The notes beneath the pieces were generated by a model, which had not been told where the DNA came from, searched no databases, and was given only the letters and a program-made list of their open reading frames with translations. The translations under genes were made by a program, and so were the position numbers. 64,000 bases of DNA from Gavia stellata (lineage: Eukaryota > Chordata > Aves > Gaviiformes > Gaviidae). This document shows, one piece after another, positions 14,001-27,089 of the stretch (positions are counted from its first letter, which is position 1; every line of letters starts with the position of its first letter). The stretch is from NCBI RefSeq assembly GCF_030936135.1, contig NC_082599.1, positions 2,962,847-3,026,846 on the forward strand, written 5' to 3'.

Positions 14001-16539
14001 TTGGAAGGCAGGATATTAACCTTTACAGCTCCTAATGCCGCATTACAACGACTAATCCTGCATTCCAGGGCAGGCTGAAAAATGAGGAAAGGATGGGTAG
14101 AAGAGAAAATATCACTCATTGTGCAAAATGCATTCAGTCCAAAGGAAACAGGGGTCATTGCAAGGAAGGTAAAGAGACAGGACAAAAAAAAAAGGAACCA
14201 GAATAGATTTGGGTGGATTTTTCTGGGGATGTACAGAAATTTCCAAAGAGGAGAGAGTCTCTGGAGTGATTTATTGAAATGATAATTTCATCTCCTCTCC
14301 TTGGCTTCACACCACTCCCCATGCGCTCCCAAAAGTTATTTGCTCCTGACTGCTATCAAGCATTTATTACCCAAGTTAGAGTCTGATTTCATGAGATCAT
14401 ATGTGTCTGAGCTATAACATCATTAGACGATATAAGTCTTACTTTAGGGTATTGCTATGCATGCGCACAATGAAGTGGGAAGAAGAGGGATTTTGGCAGA
14501 AGAAGAAACAGGCAACCCTGAGTAAACAAAAAAACATCAGCCACAAAAGGAAAAAGAGAGAAGAAAGGAGGGTCGGCACTTGAAAAATACCTGCGTTTGA
14601 AAGTTACCATTGATAGCTGTGACCTGAAGAACATCTCAAGGTTTTGGTGCGTACCAAAACAGAACCTGAGGGTGAGTCAGTGATGTCTTCAGCACAGGCT
14701 TTTCTTTTCCAGTGGTGTAGAGTGAGGCATTACAGCATTGTCTGACAAGGGCTTGGTTGGTTTTAGCAATGCTTTTTAACCAGCAGCAGTGACAAAGCAA
14801 TGAACAGTGCCAAAAATTTGTTAGGACCTGGATAGCTGTTGAGCATCTGGGAGGTTTTACTCTGGAATATTCTTTTTCAGGAAAAGAAATGGAAATATCA
14901 CATGGGAATAAATTGATCTTGATAACATTCTGTTCCAGAAAAAAAAAAAAGAAAATTAATGCTTTAAGATGAAAATTTCCTTCTCGGACATATACAGGGT
15001 GGAATGATTCATGTTATTCCAGCGATCTGAGGGAGAGATGGTAAGGAAGGGAATTAGCTTCTCGGTAAAGTTTACAGTGTTTTTTAAATTACAGAATTCT
15101 CTTCAAAGCCAAAGTCAGATCCCACACATTTTGCGTGCCTTCCAGTCTGCCTCTCTGCAGATGAATGCGCTGATACATACCCATCTATAAACCCAGACAT
15201 TTAACTAATAATTAGATTTCATTACAGTAGTCTCAAGCAAGCTCCTCGCATCTTGCTTAGAGTCCCGACTCCCCATCAAGTCTGATGGCAAGTGAGAAAA
15301 CAGAGGCCCTGGCTTGAGATCTGAGAGCTGGGTACGAACACATCCTGAACGATCACTGCCAGCTGCTGTAAAATTGCTCTCTATTCACGTTCCTTGATCA
15401 CATTCTTGTTTCTCTGCTCAGACACCCCGCTTTTAAACCATTTTTCTCTTGGTTTACGTTCATGTGAATTAAGCAAAATAAACCAAAGTGAGTCAGCCCT
15501 GACTAGCTTTGGGTTTGCTCCCTTTCTGCGACGCACACCAGGGCTTTGCTTACAACATAGCCAAAACCAAAGGACAATTAGACTCCAGGTTCCCTTTTAA
15601 ATTAAACGTTCCCATCCAGGTCATGGGTTCTGCTCCAAACCAGACAGCAAATCCACCAGAGAGGGTAAAAGAGTTCAGCGTTGTGGCACTCGGTTGCAGA
15701 GTTCCTTGCACATCACCGTCATGCTACGGGCTTCAGGGATGCTGACCTGATGAACTTCTGGTTCAGGATCTGAACATCCTACATTTTCACCTAGGTCTCC
15801 AGACAGGGAAAGCATGTTTGTTATTCTTGAGGACAGATTATTATTTTTTTCCTGGATTCACAACAGCTAGCAAGGAGCAAAGGGGGTTGGAGAAGCTCAT
15901 TGCCTTGCTAATGTGTGGTTTGCAACAAGAGCTGCGGAAAGGCTTCTTAAAGGAAAACCAAACTGGCTTCAGGAATGAGCCAAACCCAAGTGTTTGGGAG
16001 GGATCCGGGGGAGAGGATGAAGAGCGGGGAGGGGGAGAGGTAAAGGAGGGTAATAAGAGCTGTGTGTGGTACTTCCACATAGAAGAAAAAGTCTTGAGGA
16101 ACAGATTTGGGATTCCTCCCTTTGGAAACAGTTGAAAAAAGGAGCAGAAGCCTGCATTTAAGAAGAGGTTAGAAATGTTTAAAAAGCAAATAGACCAAAA
16201 AAACCCAAAACCATGTCCTTGAGGATTTCTCTCCCATCAGCACTCCCGTTCCAGGAGAGCACACTGGGTAAGGCTACGTGACCAGTGAATGCATCCTGAC
16301 CCCAAAATGCACCACAAGAATAATAGATCTTATATTGCACTTTCCTTTGGTAGAGTTCAGAAGAATTTATGGGAAAAGTTGTGTTTTCCACAAAAAATGT
16401 TTTCCAACAGAAACTGGAACCGGAAAAAAAAAAAACAACTTTTAGAAATTTTCCATCTAAAATATAAAATCTAGAGGGAAAAAACTTTTTTTTTTGGGAG
16501 GGGGGGAACCTTTGTTTAAAACCAAAATATTTCACTCTG

Positions 16540-16640
16540 AGAGGAAAGCCACAGCACAGGGAGGTTAAAGTGGCTTGTCCAGAAACCCACTCGGGACTTG
16601 CACCTAGATCTCTAAGCCACAAACCAGTCTGCCTTCAGTT
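16540..16640 (-). repeat. MIR-like (CORE-SINE) fossil
   Basis: Antisense match: AGAGGAAAGCC, CACAGGGAGGTTAAAGTGGC, TTGTCCAGA, then GGGACTTGCACCTAGATCTC corresponds, in order, to the MIR antisense core (gaggaaactgaggc... gaggttaagtgacttgcc... gggattcgaacccaggtc). Confidence 0.65.
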
Positions 16641-19600
16641 AAACTGTAATGTCAACAGAGATTTCAGGCAAACATTGAAAAAAGAGTGTGGTATTACTGG
16701 TAAAGTCACCGGGCTATAAACCAGCCTCTTTAGAGATCTCCGTGCCCACACACGTACTATTCATCACTGGTGTATAACAGAAAAACAAGGCAGGCTGTTC
16801 CCAGAGAGACCATTTACCCCTCTTATCCCCCTGTAATAACCAACCCACTAAAAGTGTGTACAGCATTCCTTGCGCAATCTGCTCATCTGCTGTGTATAAT
16901 ATCATGCGTACATAAGGTCAAGCTGTACACCCACAAATCATTCCCAAGGCTCTGAAATTCCTGCGTGCTCCACTCGGGCAACTTCTGTGAGTGAATTCCC
17001 CTGAATGACACTGAGTTTCAGGCTCTCCAAGACCTCAAGATTTTCTCCTAAGCAAACAGCACGTTAATCCTGCATGGAGTTTTTACAGAGCACACGGATC
17101 ATGTCACGTATGGAGACTCTCAAGATGTCATCTGCCACTTAAGAGGTACTAAGAGAGCCAAGAATAGCAGAAACCCAGAGCAGTGCATACCCTTGGGTGC
17201 TCTACAGCTGTGCTTGAGTCTGGAAGACATGTAATTTTCACACCATTTCTCACCAACATACATTCAGTCAACTCCATTTTCCCAGCTCTGTGGTCTAAAC
17301 ACGCAGATCTCCAATTTTCACTTTGTCTTCTCATTCAAAAGGGTTGGCAGTGCCTGTAGGCAAAATGCTCTCAGTCCACTGCATTTCTGTGCTCTGATTT
17401 ACATTGGCTTCTGGAATTGGCTCCTCTATTTAATAGCTATTTCATTAAGCAGAGAGTGGTGAAAAAAACCCAAACAACTAAACCTACCTGGATGGACTGA
17501 TCAACATTGGTTGATGGCTTTACTGCACAATATCTGGGAGTGAGAATGAGGTGGGACGCTGAGAACTGGAGATGAAAGAAACCACAGCAGAGCGAAGCAC
17601 AAAATGTGCCACTCTACCTCCTTCCCACCTCCTCCTTTTGTGGGTGAAGAAGTCTTTGCAACTTTAAGCCCTAGCCTTACCCATCTCTTCAAGTTAACCA
17701 TACACACTCCCCTAGCTAATAGAGGTAGAGAGGCTCTACCCAAGGAGGTCATTCGTGTCATCAAAAATAGGTGTAATTCGTTATTTGGGAGGTAAATTTG
17801 CAAATTGGTTATTGTCAGTCATCAGTCAACATATGCACAGTGACTAGCATAACGGGTTCTTCTTTCAGCTGGAACTAGTCATGTACCACCAATACCTGTT
17901 CCATAAATGAAGCAATTCTGTTCCAGATGAATAGAGAGATTGTCATTAATTTTACACCTAAAACCAGCATTAGGTGTAACCAATCTAAACTATCATCAAA
18001 TTTGACAGTAGAGGATACAGAAAAACATATTATAAGGTGGATTTCTTTTCCTGACTTTGTGGGAATTGGAACAGAAATGTTGAATATGCAATAAGACCTA
18101 GACACAAACCCAAGACTTGGTCTCCACAGGAGCATATTGTTGCTTTGGGTTGAGGGTGTATTACACAGCCATACCATTACTCTGTGATCCTGCTGGTAGG
18201 TCCAGTCTTCAAGGCTTTCAAACCAAGCTGGGCTTAGACATTTAGGCTTGACTTTTTTTCTTGGGACCTAAGCGACTTAGGCACTGAGGTCTCACTGAAT
18301 GCTCTTTCTACACCTCTTGTGGGCCTCTGGAAGTCCTAGCACAGCTACTGCTGCTGTGCTCTCTAACTAGCTAGTGTCCAGCTCCACAGACCGTGCTGAA
18401 ATACAGCCTGACAGCAAAAGGGTTAACACAATACCTAAGGCATGCTTTCAACATACAAAGAGATTAAAAGTTAGACTTCTGTGTGATTTACTGGCAGATG
18501 CAGTACTTAGAGAAATATCATCTTTTACCAGTCCCAATGGCCAATAACTCATTACACTCAAACCCTCTCAGGTTCAAGAATTTCATAGATCAGATTCTTG
18601 GTGCATTTATTTGCTTTTTTTAAAGGATGGGTCTATCGTATAAGCCTTAAAACAAACTCCACATGAGGAAGAAACCTGTCAGCACCTGAGAGAAAGAGAT
18701 AAACTGCCAGTCCCTGACAGTCACCATGCCTGTCAGACATGCCTTCTCCAAATACCAGGTGATCAGGATCAAGAGTAGACAATTATCCCATGATAAACCT
18801 GGCTCGCAACAAAGGAGCCCATCCAAATCCATCCTCGGGCTAACAGCCCTTGTGAGGCATGAGGGAAGAAAGTCAAGACCAAGGACTCCTGTGTCAGAGG
18901 AGGAAAATGTTTTTGATGCCACTGTGGCAGCCAAAATGCTTATTGCTGCTGGAGCCCTCTGTGCAGACATGGGGCAGGGATCTGCTGTGGATCTCTTGTC
19001 TCCTGCCTTTCTTCTCCTACTTTTGGAGTAGAAGAGCTGGCTGAGAGAGACTGCACATGCAGCATCGTGTCTATCTCAACAAGACACTTCACAAAAGGGC
19101 TCTTGCCTGCCACCCTAAAAATGCCCACTGAAGTCAGTGGAAGAGAATCTGTTGGACAATAGATGTTGGGTCAAAATCTAAGACAAATGGACTTCAGTCT
19201 TCAAGATTCTGTATCTATCCATAAAGCACTATGTCTTGTGCCAGCTACCAGCAGATGACATAGGGTAGATGTGAAGAATAACATCTCATGAGAGAGGGTC
19301 CCAGAGACTGGAATAAAAAAAAAAAAACACTAGTTTAAATTGGGACCAGACTTGCCCAGGAAAATTAAAGAAACAACAAAATCAGTCTATCCACATATGT
19401 ACTTTTCTCTAAATCTTAAAAAAAGAAAGAAAAAAAAAATCCCAGTTTGCCTTGGATTGAACTGAGTTGAGTATGAGGACCAAAACCAGTCACTAATTAA
19501 TGGTGTCTGGGTTTCTGGTATTTATGCACCATAAAAATTAATAGGGGACTTCTCCAAGAAAATAAATAGTTAGCTAGAAAGCCACTTTTGGCCTTTGTTT

Positions 19601-22503
19601 TTTTCTGTTAGTCATAGCCTCTCAGTGAGATTCCTTGAAACTTCAAGCTGGTTACTTCCCAGGAACTTTTAGTGATTTCCCAAAGCCATCATATCAAATG
19701 AGGAATTGATGTAGTCTCCCCAGTATCAGCATACAGAGACTGGGTGTAAAATTTTACTGTTCCTACTGATTCCCAGACCTCATATTCCCAAGATACACAT
19801 ATGCAGGAAGAGCAAGCACAAAATTTTAAAAAAGCTGAATGTATTTTTAGATGCATCTATATATATAATTTCCTGGATATCAAGATTTAGACACCAAAGC
19901 CTCCATTCTTAGCAGTGGTAGCCACCTCTGGTGGTCATATGGAGGTCAGTAGGGTTTTTTTCCTACATAAGAAGCTCCAAAGTTAGGGAACATTTAGACT
20001 GAGCAGTGGAATATGGTGCAGAGTCTTGCACTAAGTTCCAGCTAGTCTCCTCATATAATCCAGTCTGGCATCACATAGAGATACCACCTTAGTTCTTTAA
20101 ACAACATAGTGCATAAGTATGGTATTAAATATTGTACCTGAGCTGAAAATTTCTGCTTTCCAGTAGGTTTAGGTGGTGCAGAGCCATGGAAGCGATAGGA
20201 GAAAGCTACTCAGGCAGCAAACAACAGATTTAGAGCACAAGCAAATTTTGCTTGGGCCTCACCAACATCTCAGATACCTGATATTACCCACCTTCCTGGT
20301 GGAGTTCCCATACTCCTTATCAGCCTCCCAGTCTCTCAAGAGGCAAATCCATTGCACCATCACCATTGCCATCCATGGAAGCAACATATGGCAGCCTGGG
20401 TGGGCTGGCAGAGGGAAAACGAGCGCATAGCTTTCTGCTAAGAAGACCTTGGTGCAGATCAGCATAGCTCAGTAGACATGGAGAAAATGAACTGAAGAGC
20501 CCACTTTTAGGTCTTCATGAGAAAAAGCAGCACTGACACCACATCCTTACATAGCTACAGGAGCCTCAGATTAAAGAACCCAGGCCAAATCTTCAGCTGG
20601 AGTAAATCAGGATAGCTTTTCACATTGTCAGAGCTCTCCTAATTGACATCAGCTGAAAATCTGTCCCTCCTCTTTGTTTTTTATTGTGGATTATATTTTT
20701 TCCTCTTTGCAGTTCTCCTGGAATCTGTGACTTGAGCTTTTCCCCTTAACGAATCCACTTCTTGCAGTAGCGCAGCATTGGAGAAGGAGTCCTGTTTGGG
20801 CATCTCTAGGCAGCAAGGTAATCTTTGAGGCCTGTGGAGAGCTGCAGGTGTTTGGTTTGGATGAAAGGAGGAACTAACAATGCTGGTTTATTCCTGACAT
20901 TAGTTCTGATATTTTGCTGAAGTATTTCAGTGATGTCAGAGCCAAACCTTAGGAAAAAAATATATATGTAGTACACAGTGTTGGGACCAGTGGATGGATT
21001 AAAAGAACATGATTATTTTGATTACCTTGATTTAGAGTGCCAGTGGTGCTGAATCATGTTCAGCCAAAGAAATATCACGGAGACAGAATTTACTTCTCTC
21101 TACGCAGAAAAGCAGAAGAGAAGGAGGGAGGAAAGAAAAATTACTCTGAATCAAAAGATGAAAATATACACCCGTTCAACATTTTCTTCTTGTAATGATT
21201 CTCTTTCTTAAGAAGGGAACCACAAAACACAGAGATGTTTAATCCATTAAAAGTGTAGTTTTCTGGACAGAATAATCTGAGTTTAGTCAACCCACCAGCC
21301 TGCTTCTCACTGGGTGGGCTCTGGCTGCGAAGGGGATAGGCTTTCACTTGATTCCCTCAGAACAGGTCAATGTGCCACAGGCTTTATGGATGGTATCTAA
21401 TAACCTTTGCTGGCAGATTGTCAACATGAGCACTATGGGAAAATGGATTTTCATCAGACAGTAGAACAGATCTGAATGTCATCTAGTACCACGGTACCAA
21501 GGGGGAGGATGACTTTTGGTGAGAACATGTACCTTGGGGAAGAATTAAATTCTGGTTCTCTTTTGATGGTTTCCTTCACCAGTCATTCAGCTCTTCTCAT
21601 TTTCCTCAAAGGTTGGAAAAGCAGAAAGATCCCCCTCTTTTTGAAGGGCATTGATGGATGGAGAGAGGTTTTTAAAGCCTGGCTTGAGCCAGAGCAATGT
21701 GAAGAATCTCTGGAGAAAGAGCAACTTTCCTTAAGTTTTAGCACAGGCAAGGGCAATGAAAGGGTGCAGATCTCTCCTGGCCCTTGCTCCTCTCCTCTGA
21801 AACAGGGAGGACAACACCAAGACCATTAAGTTACAGCAATCACATACAATCACTGAGGACCTTTTTGAAAGATAACCTGGGAAGTTGAAGCAAAGTCTTA
21901 GCTGTCATGGCATGAACAGCATCAGACCATCACACTCCCTCCAGCAGCTGTCATGTGTGGGGCTGCACCTCGTCTTGGACATGGGAGGTATAATTCAAAT
22001 TGCAGTATATCTTTGGTCACTCTTAAATGTACCAGGTCTCTGGATGTTCTGTCATGGGCCAGCACGTGCCTCTTACCTTGTGACAAAAGCTCAGGGAGCT
22101 CAGCCTTGTCTTGATGCAGAGTAAAAAAAATACGTGAAAGCTCACAGAAAAGTACCACATCTACGGTACTTGAAAGAAAAATGGTTTCCTGTTCATATTA
22201 TATATATTCAGCCTGCTTTCATGTATACACAGACTCACACAAACATGCAGGTCAGGCCTTGATGGCACAGAGCTGGAAGAAAGGTTATGTCTGTGGTCCT
22301 GTTTCTGCTGAGTTTTCCCTGGGTATTTTTACATCAGAAAGCTGAGCTACTGTAGTATGACTGACAAAGCATAAGCAAATCTAGCTGTGATAAAATGACA
22401 AGTCTAAACACCTTCTTTCTTAAACTTCTGTTTGCTTGCTTGTTTTAATGAAAAGAATGGGCTATAGTCATAGGACGAATACACACACTCTCTTTTTAAT
22501 TTG

Positions 22504-22576
22504 TTCAGTTAAAGAAATGTTGGGACTACACTTTTTATCGCTTTGGAAATACACTTTTTATCCCTTCAGTTAAAGA
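22504..22576. repeat. Small nested direct repeat (A-B-B-A)
   Basis: TTCAGTTAAAGA occurs at 22504-22515 and 22565-22576; between them TACACTTTTTATC occurs at 22527-22539 and 22550-22562. All four units are exact. Probably local replication slippage. Confidence 0.85.
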
Positions 22577-23961
22577 TGATTTCCCCATTAAAAATTATTT
22601 TGTTCTCATCAAAAAGGTCATTTGTATTCAAACAAACAGCAAAGGCAACCTTTATACCCAACAAGCCCTGAACCAGCTTCTACATTGGTCCATGTAGAAA
22701 TGCTACATCTGTAGGTCCCAAAAGGTCTCCACACTGAATCCAGTCTTGACACCCTCACACCTCTGGAATGGGCAGACACCCAGCAAAGCCCCTACGCTGC
22801 TGCATCCCATCCTGGCAAGGGTCATGTGTTAAGGGGGAAAGCAGAAAGGATCAACTGACAGAGGCTGAAGGCTGGGATTCCCTGGAAGGAAACTCAAGTA
22901 AAATCCCTTGCCTGAAGCTCATCCTGGTCCCAGGCATCTGGCTGTGGGTCCTTCCTCGCCAAAGTCATCCTAACCCTCTGCCCTGTATTTCTACCCCGCT
23001 TTGAGCATGGGAGGTACCAGGCTCGTCCCACCCTGGAATGAACACAGAAGAACAGTCAGTTCCTTCTGTTTTCAAGGTTCTGAAGTTCAACATTGCCCCT
23101 CACCTTAGCTGCAATATTACTCTGAATGAATGGACACCTTATTGGACTTAGTAAGCCATTACTGATGGGTAAAAGACATGCAGACTTAGGACCACCATGT
23201 AGAGGCATAAACCTTGTGAGGTGGTCACACAACTACACCTGAAGACAGGGCTTTTTGGCGATGGAGCATATCTTGCAGTGCCCGTTAGATACCATGGGAA
23301 AGAGGTCTTCTTCACTGAGGATTTTCCCAGAAAGGCTACAACTGCCCCAAAAGCCCTGTGCATTACCCAGGTACTAAACCACCCACAAACTGAGCGCCAG
23401 AGTACATGGAGTTAACTGCTCATTTCCCAGAACCCTCAGGCAGTTTGTCACAGGCTAATAAAAAGAATAATGGATCACGGGGGAAAATCATAATTAGGCT
23501 TACAAAACATACCCTAGGCTTCTGGTTTTGTTTCAAATATCTGTCCCACCAAAGAAGGACTACTTTGTGTTTCTACTATTTCCTGAGTAAAATTGGGAGG
23601 AAATCGTAAAATGCAAAAAAACACCCACAAATAAAAAGTCCTTATCTTGACATGAAAATATTATTCAGAATCTCTGTGGATTGTTTTGCTAATTTCCAAA
23701 ATGGATGATCAAATACTGAGTGATCCTTCTTTGACTGCCAATATTTTTAATAGGCATCTTAGTCAATGTTAGTACAGCTGTCCTTTCAAATCAACTCTTC
23801 TGATGACTCACACTTGGATTCAGAGATTTCCCGAGGTTTTATCTGCTCTCCTAATGCTCTTGGTGGACCCGTCCTTGAATCCTGTCACATGAGAGAGCAG
23901 GAGGTGCCTCCTCATCCAAAACACACAACCCACTGGGCAGTGAAAAGGACACATGCAATTA

Positions 23962-24026
23962 AAAGAGGCAGAAAAGGAAGGGGGAAAAAATAAAAAGGGA
24001 AAAAAAAAAAAAAAAAAAAAAGACGA
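23962..24026. repeat. Purine-rich tract ending in poly(A)
   Basis: A 60-base purine-rich run (AGAGGCAGAAAAGGAAGGGG and onward) ending in about 21 consecutive A at 24001-24021. Low complexity, no attached SINE or retrocopy body recognised to its left. Confidence 0.85.
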
Positions 24027-24689
24027 GCAGTGTCCTTTCATTCTCCAGCAGATCAGCATTTATATATAAAGCTCTTGGAATGCCGTACTTCTGCAGCCAC
24101 TCTCCAGCCTTACTCATGGCGATTTCACATCACCTGTTTCCCCTTTGAGTCGACATTTCCAAGGACTTTGGCTTCCTGACATGCGGTTGGAAAACTGAAA
24201 GGCAAGAAAGTCTTCACATTCTGAAGAAAACACGGTTGCTTGCAAAGCCCCAGGGAAATGTCAACAGCCAAGGGAAATGTAGAAGAGGAAGCCATGAGAC
24301 ACTATCCCTACTGTAGAAAACAACCCATGAATTAATATTCATTTGAGGAATTTTATTTCTCCCTGATTAAACTTTTCCCATGTCAATTTGACCGAAGACT
24401 GAAGGAGATTCAATAGTGGAGCGGTCCTGTGGAGGGGAGAGAACATTCCCCTCTAAAAGCTCGTTCTTCAGGTGGAAAAGTGCTTTGTGGCCTGAAGTGT
24501 AACATGAGAAAGCTTTTGTGAGATAACCGTAGTTTTGTTACTGCCCAGATTGCTCTTGGTCCTCCTGAAAAAAAAAAAAAAAGAAGAAAATGGAGAAGTC
24601 TCTGAGCTGAATACTTTAATTTTGAAGCCTCCAGTAGCTTGAAATTTCTCCAAACCTATTAAACCCTGAAACCAAAATAAACATTTTGT

Positions 24690-24900
24690 CCTCCCTTCAT
24701 GGAAGTATAAAGAATGTCTTAAGTCAACCCGTCCACTTGCCTGCCAATACCAAATTGCCCTCAAGAACATATTCTCCAGGGCTTTGTCAAATCAGCTTTA
24801 GCATTCCTCAAGCAATGGGGGGTTCTACCACATTCCTGGAAAGTCTATTCCACAATCTGTTCCCGTATCCTTTTTAAAAAGCACCATAAAGTGCCTGTTA
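24690..24900 (-). repeat. Old CR1/L3-type LINE remnant
   Basis: Diverged antisense fragment. CCAGGGCTTTGTCAAATC and GGTTCTACCACATTCCTGG and TCTATTCCACAATCTGTT follow in order the pattern of ancient amniote CR1/L3 3' regions (short second and third matches with many substitutions). Divergence is far greater than in the other CR1 copies. Limits are uncertain, and similarity may extend to about 25030. Confidence 0.6.
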
Positions 24901-25696
24901 CCTGCGACACCATAGCTGGAGAGGAATCCAATTTTCCATTCTGTGGTAAATCCCATGCTTTCAAATATCTTTCCAGTCTGGTTCCAAAGGAAAGCAGAAT
25001 ATTTTCAAAATTTCCTAGTAAACACAATTCTGAGAGAAAAGGACACTTGCAGTTGATAAAAATGTTCATGTCGGTACAGACAAATTTGTAGACTGAGTTT
25101 GAGGTTTATTGTTTCTATGCAACCAATATGCTACAGCACCTAAATTAAAAAATAGAAATGAAAACACATTCTGAAACTGAAAACCAAACCTTTTTTTTTT
25201 TTAATGAAAGTTCATCCGAATTAACATTTGCAAACCATTTCAGTTTTATCAAATTGGCTTTTTCCAACAGTAAAACATTCCTTCAGAAAATTTCCCACTG
25301 GCTCTCAGACAGGTCTTTGCAATATTAAGGTCAGAGAGATTGCTTCTTGTTTCTGCTCTCCAAGAATTTAAACTGCCCAACTATTTCTTTCCCAGAAGAT
25401 GCATTTTACAGCAAATGATTGTAGTGTAATTGAAAGATTCCTTTTAAATTGAAGGAACTTAAATATTTTAATCAGTGCGTTCAGAAGCAGTGCAGGTCCT
25501 ATGGCTAAATTCAAACAGTGCTTAGGTAGAGCCATTTCTTTTTATTTTCTCAGAATTTTTATTCTTGTACCCTTTGTTTTCTAAATATATTTATCCAGTT
25601 AAGAACCTAAATGTTCCTTGAATTAAAGAAAGTGCCAATGCACAACTTGAGCTACTCCAGAACTGAAAATTAAGTCTGGGCTTGATGCGGATTGTC

Positions 25697-25812
25697 AAAT
25701 ATTGGAGAAGGGAAGAAAAAGAAGAAAAACAACAACAAAACAAAACAAAAGAAAACAAACCAAACCAAAAGAACGAGCAAAAGCACACCAAAAAAACCCC
25801 AAAGAACAGAAG
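25697..25812. repeat. A-rich imperfect AAC/AAACC tract
   Basis: About 110 bases of A-rich sequence: GAAGAAAAACAACAAC, AAAACAAAACAAAAG, AAACCAAACC, then AAAAAAACCCC. Open frames on both strands here are lysine/asparagine- or phenylalanine-rich artefacts of the low complexity. Confidence 0.85.
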
Positions 25813-26019
25813 GAACCCTTCCCATTTAACACTGGCACAAGTGACATCAGGTCCTGGGTACCAACATGGCCCAGCACCATTCGCTCCGCTCTCGAGATCG
25901 TGTGAGCATATATGCGACATAAACACCTATCCCCTCTGCCAAAACCCAATTCATGCAACCTCCTATTTTCTCCCATCTTAAAGGCTTATTGCATACGCTT
26001 CACCACCAAAGCCCCCCAA

Positions 26020-26165
26020 CATTGCTTAATAATTGTTTGCAGAGGGAAGCTGCTTGCACTGTCAGCTGATTACTATTGATTAAGAAGCACTCTGCAAGGG
26101 AAGACTGGGTGGCTCCAGCTCTAGAAAGTGCCAACGATAATAAAGGCGGTATTAGTGGTCCTCAG
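26020..26165. promoter_or_regulatory. Motif-rich noncoding stretch, enhancer candidate
   Basis: Contains TTAATAATTG beside TGTTTGC (forkhead-like), CAGCTG (E-box) beside GATTACTATTGATTAAG, and CGATAATAAAGG. No repeat family recognised. Weak evidence. Confidence 0.22.
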
Positions 26166-27089
26166 CTTCTTTGCTGGGGCTGAGAAAAAGGCAGTTTTGT
26201 GGGCTGGGAGACTGCTCACCAAGATGTCGATCTTTGCCCGTTACCTAACAACAATAATAAGCATTGGATAAATAGGTGGGATACTCACAAGAGGAACCAA
26301 CAGAAGGAATTAAAAATGAATAAAGAAGAAGAGAGAAAAAAGGAAGGCTTAGACTTTCCAGCATTCTGAGGGAACAAGGTTTTATCCTCAGTCAGGGGAA
26401 AAACAGATTTACTAAACACAGTGACCTCACTTGTTTGCATAGCATTCGGTAACGTATTTTATTACCTATGCTACCTCCATGCTAGCTTGCAAAGCCTTTC
26501 CAGCGGCCCTGTGAAGGATGCCGAGCGTATGGAAAAGAAATAAACCAGCTTGAGGAAGGAATGGCACAGCTGGGTAAAACAAAAAAAAAATTCAGGTTAG
26601 AAACACATTGGTTGGGTGCAAATAAAACAGAGTGAGTGAACAGCCTGGGAGAAAAAGTTTTTCTCCTCTGCCGAGTGTCAGCTCACCAGTGAGGGTCATT
26701 TTTACTGGTGATGGGGAGGTGCAGATGGTGGTGAGAAGAGACCTCTCACTTCTCCTCTCTTGCAATGCATGCCCCATGGACTTGTTGGGCATTGGCAGGT
26801 GGAGGAGAAGGCTTAACAGGAAGGGGCCTGGGACCAGGCTGCAGGGTGAGAAGGTCCCATCTGGAGATGCTCCTCTGAGGGATCAGCCTCTGCCTGCAGC
26901 ACAACTTCTGCTCCAGGAGCAATCACGACGGGCATTGCCAGCACCGGGTATGGGTGAAGGTGATCAGCCCTGCTTAATGTGCACTGCACTGCAAATGTGA
27001 AGCAGAGCCTGTCTTCTAGCTCATGTGGAGTAAGTTGGTTGTTTTTGGTGAAGGAAGTACCATCCTTATACGCAATCAGAGGAGAGAGT

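Larger units (their letters stand above)
2751..24689. other. Intergenic sequence downstream of WNT9A, mostly unassigned
   Basis: About 22 kb without a supportable exon. It holds MIR-like fossils (8005-8065, 16540-16640), poly(A)/A-rich patches (about 3560-3570, 14940-14950, 19316-19327, 19420-19439), a small nested repeat at 22504-22576 and an AT-rich motif cluster at 6600-6760. The longest open frames (5055-5441 minus, 16179-16622 minus) look like chance translations. Confidence 0.6.

Noticed and set aside
24001..24021. Poly(A) run as the tail of a processed retrocopy on the plus strand
   Set aside because: The sequence to its left is a purine-rich slope and not a recognisable cDNA body, and I saw no flanking target-site duplication.
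25591..25981. Several overlapping open frames around 25.6-26.0 kb
   Set aside because: Produced by the A-rich AAC/AAACC tract on one strand and its T-rich complement on the other.
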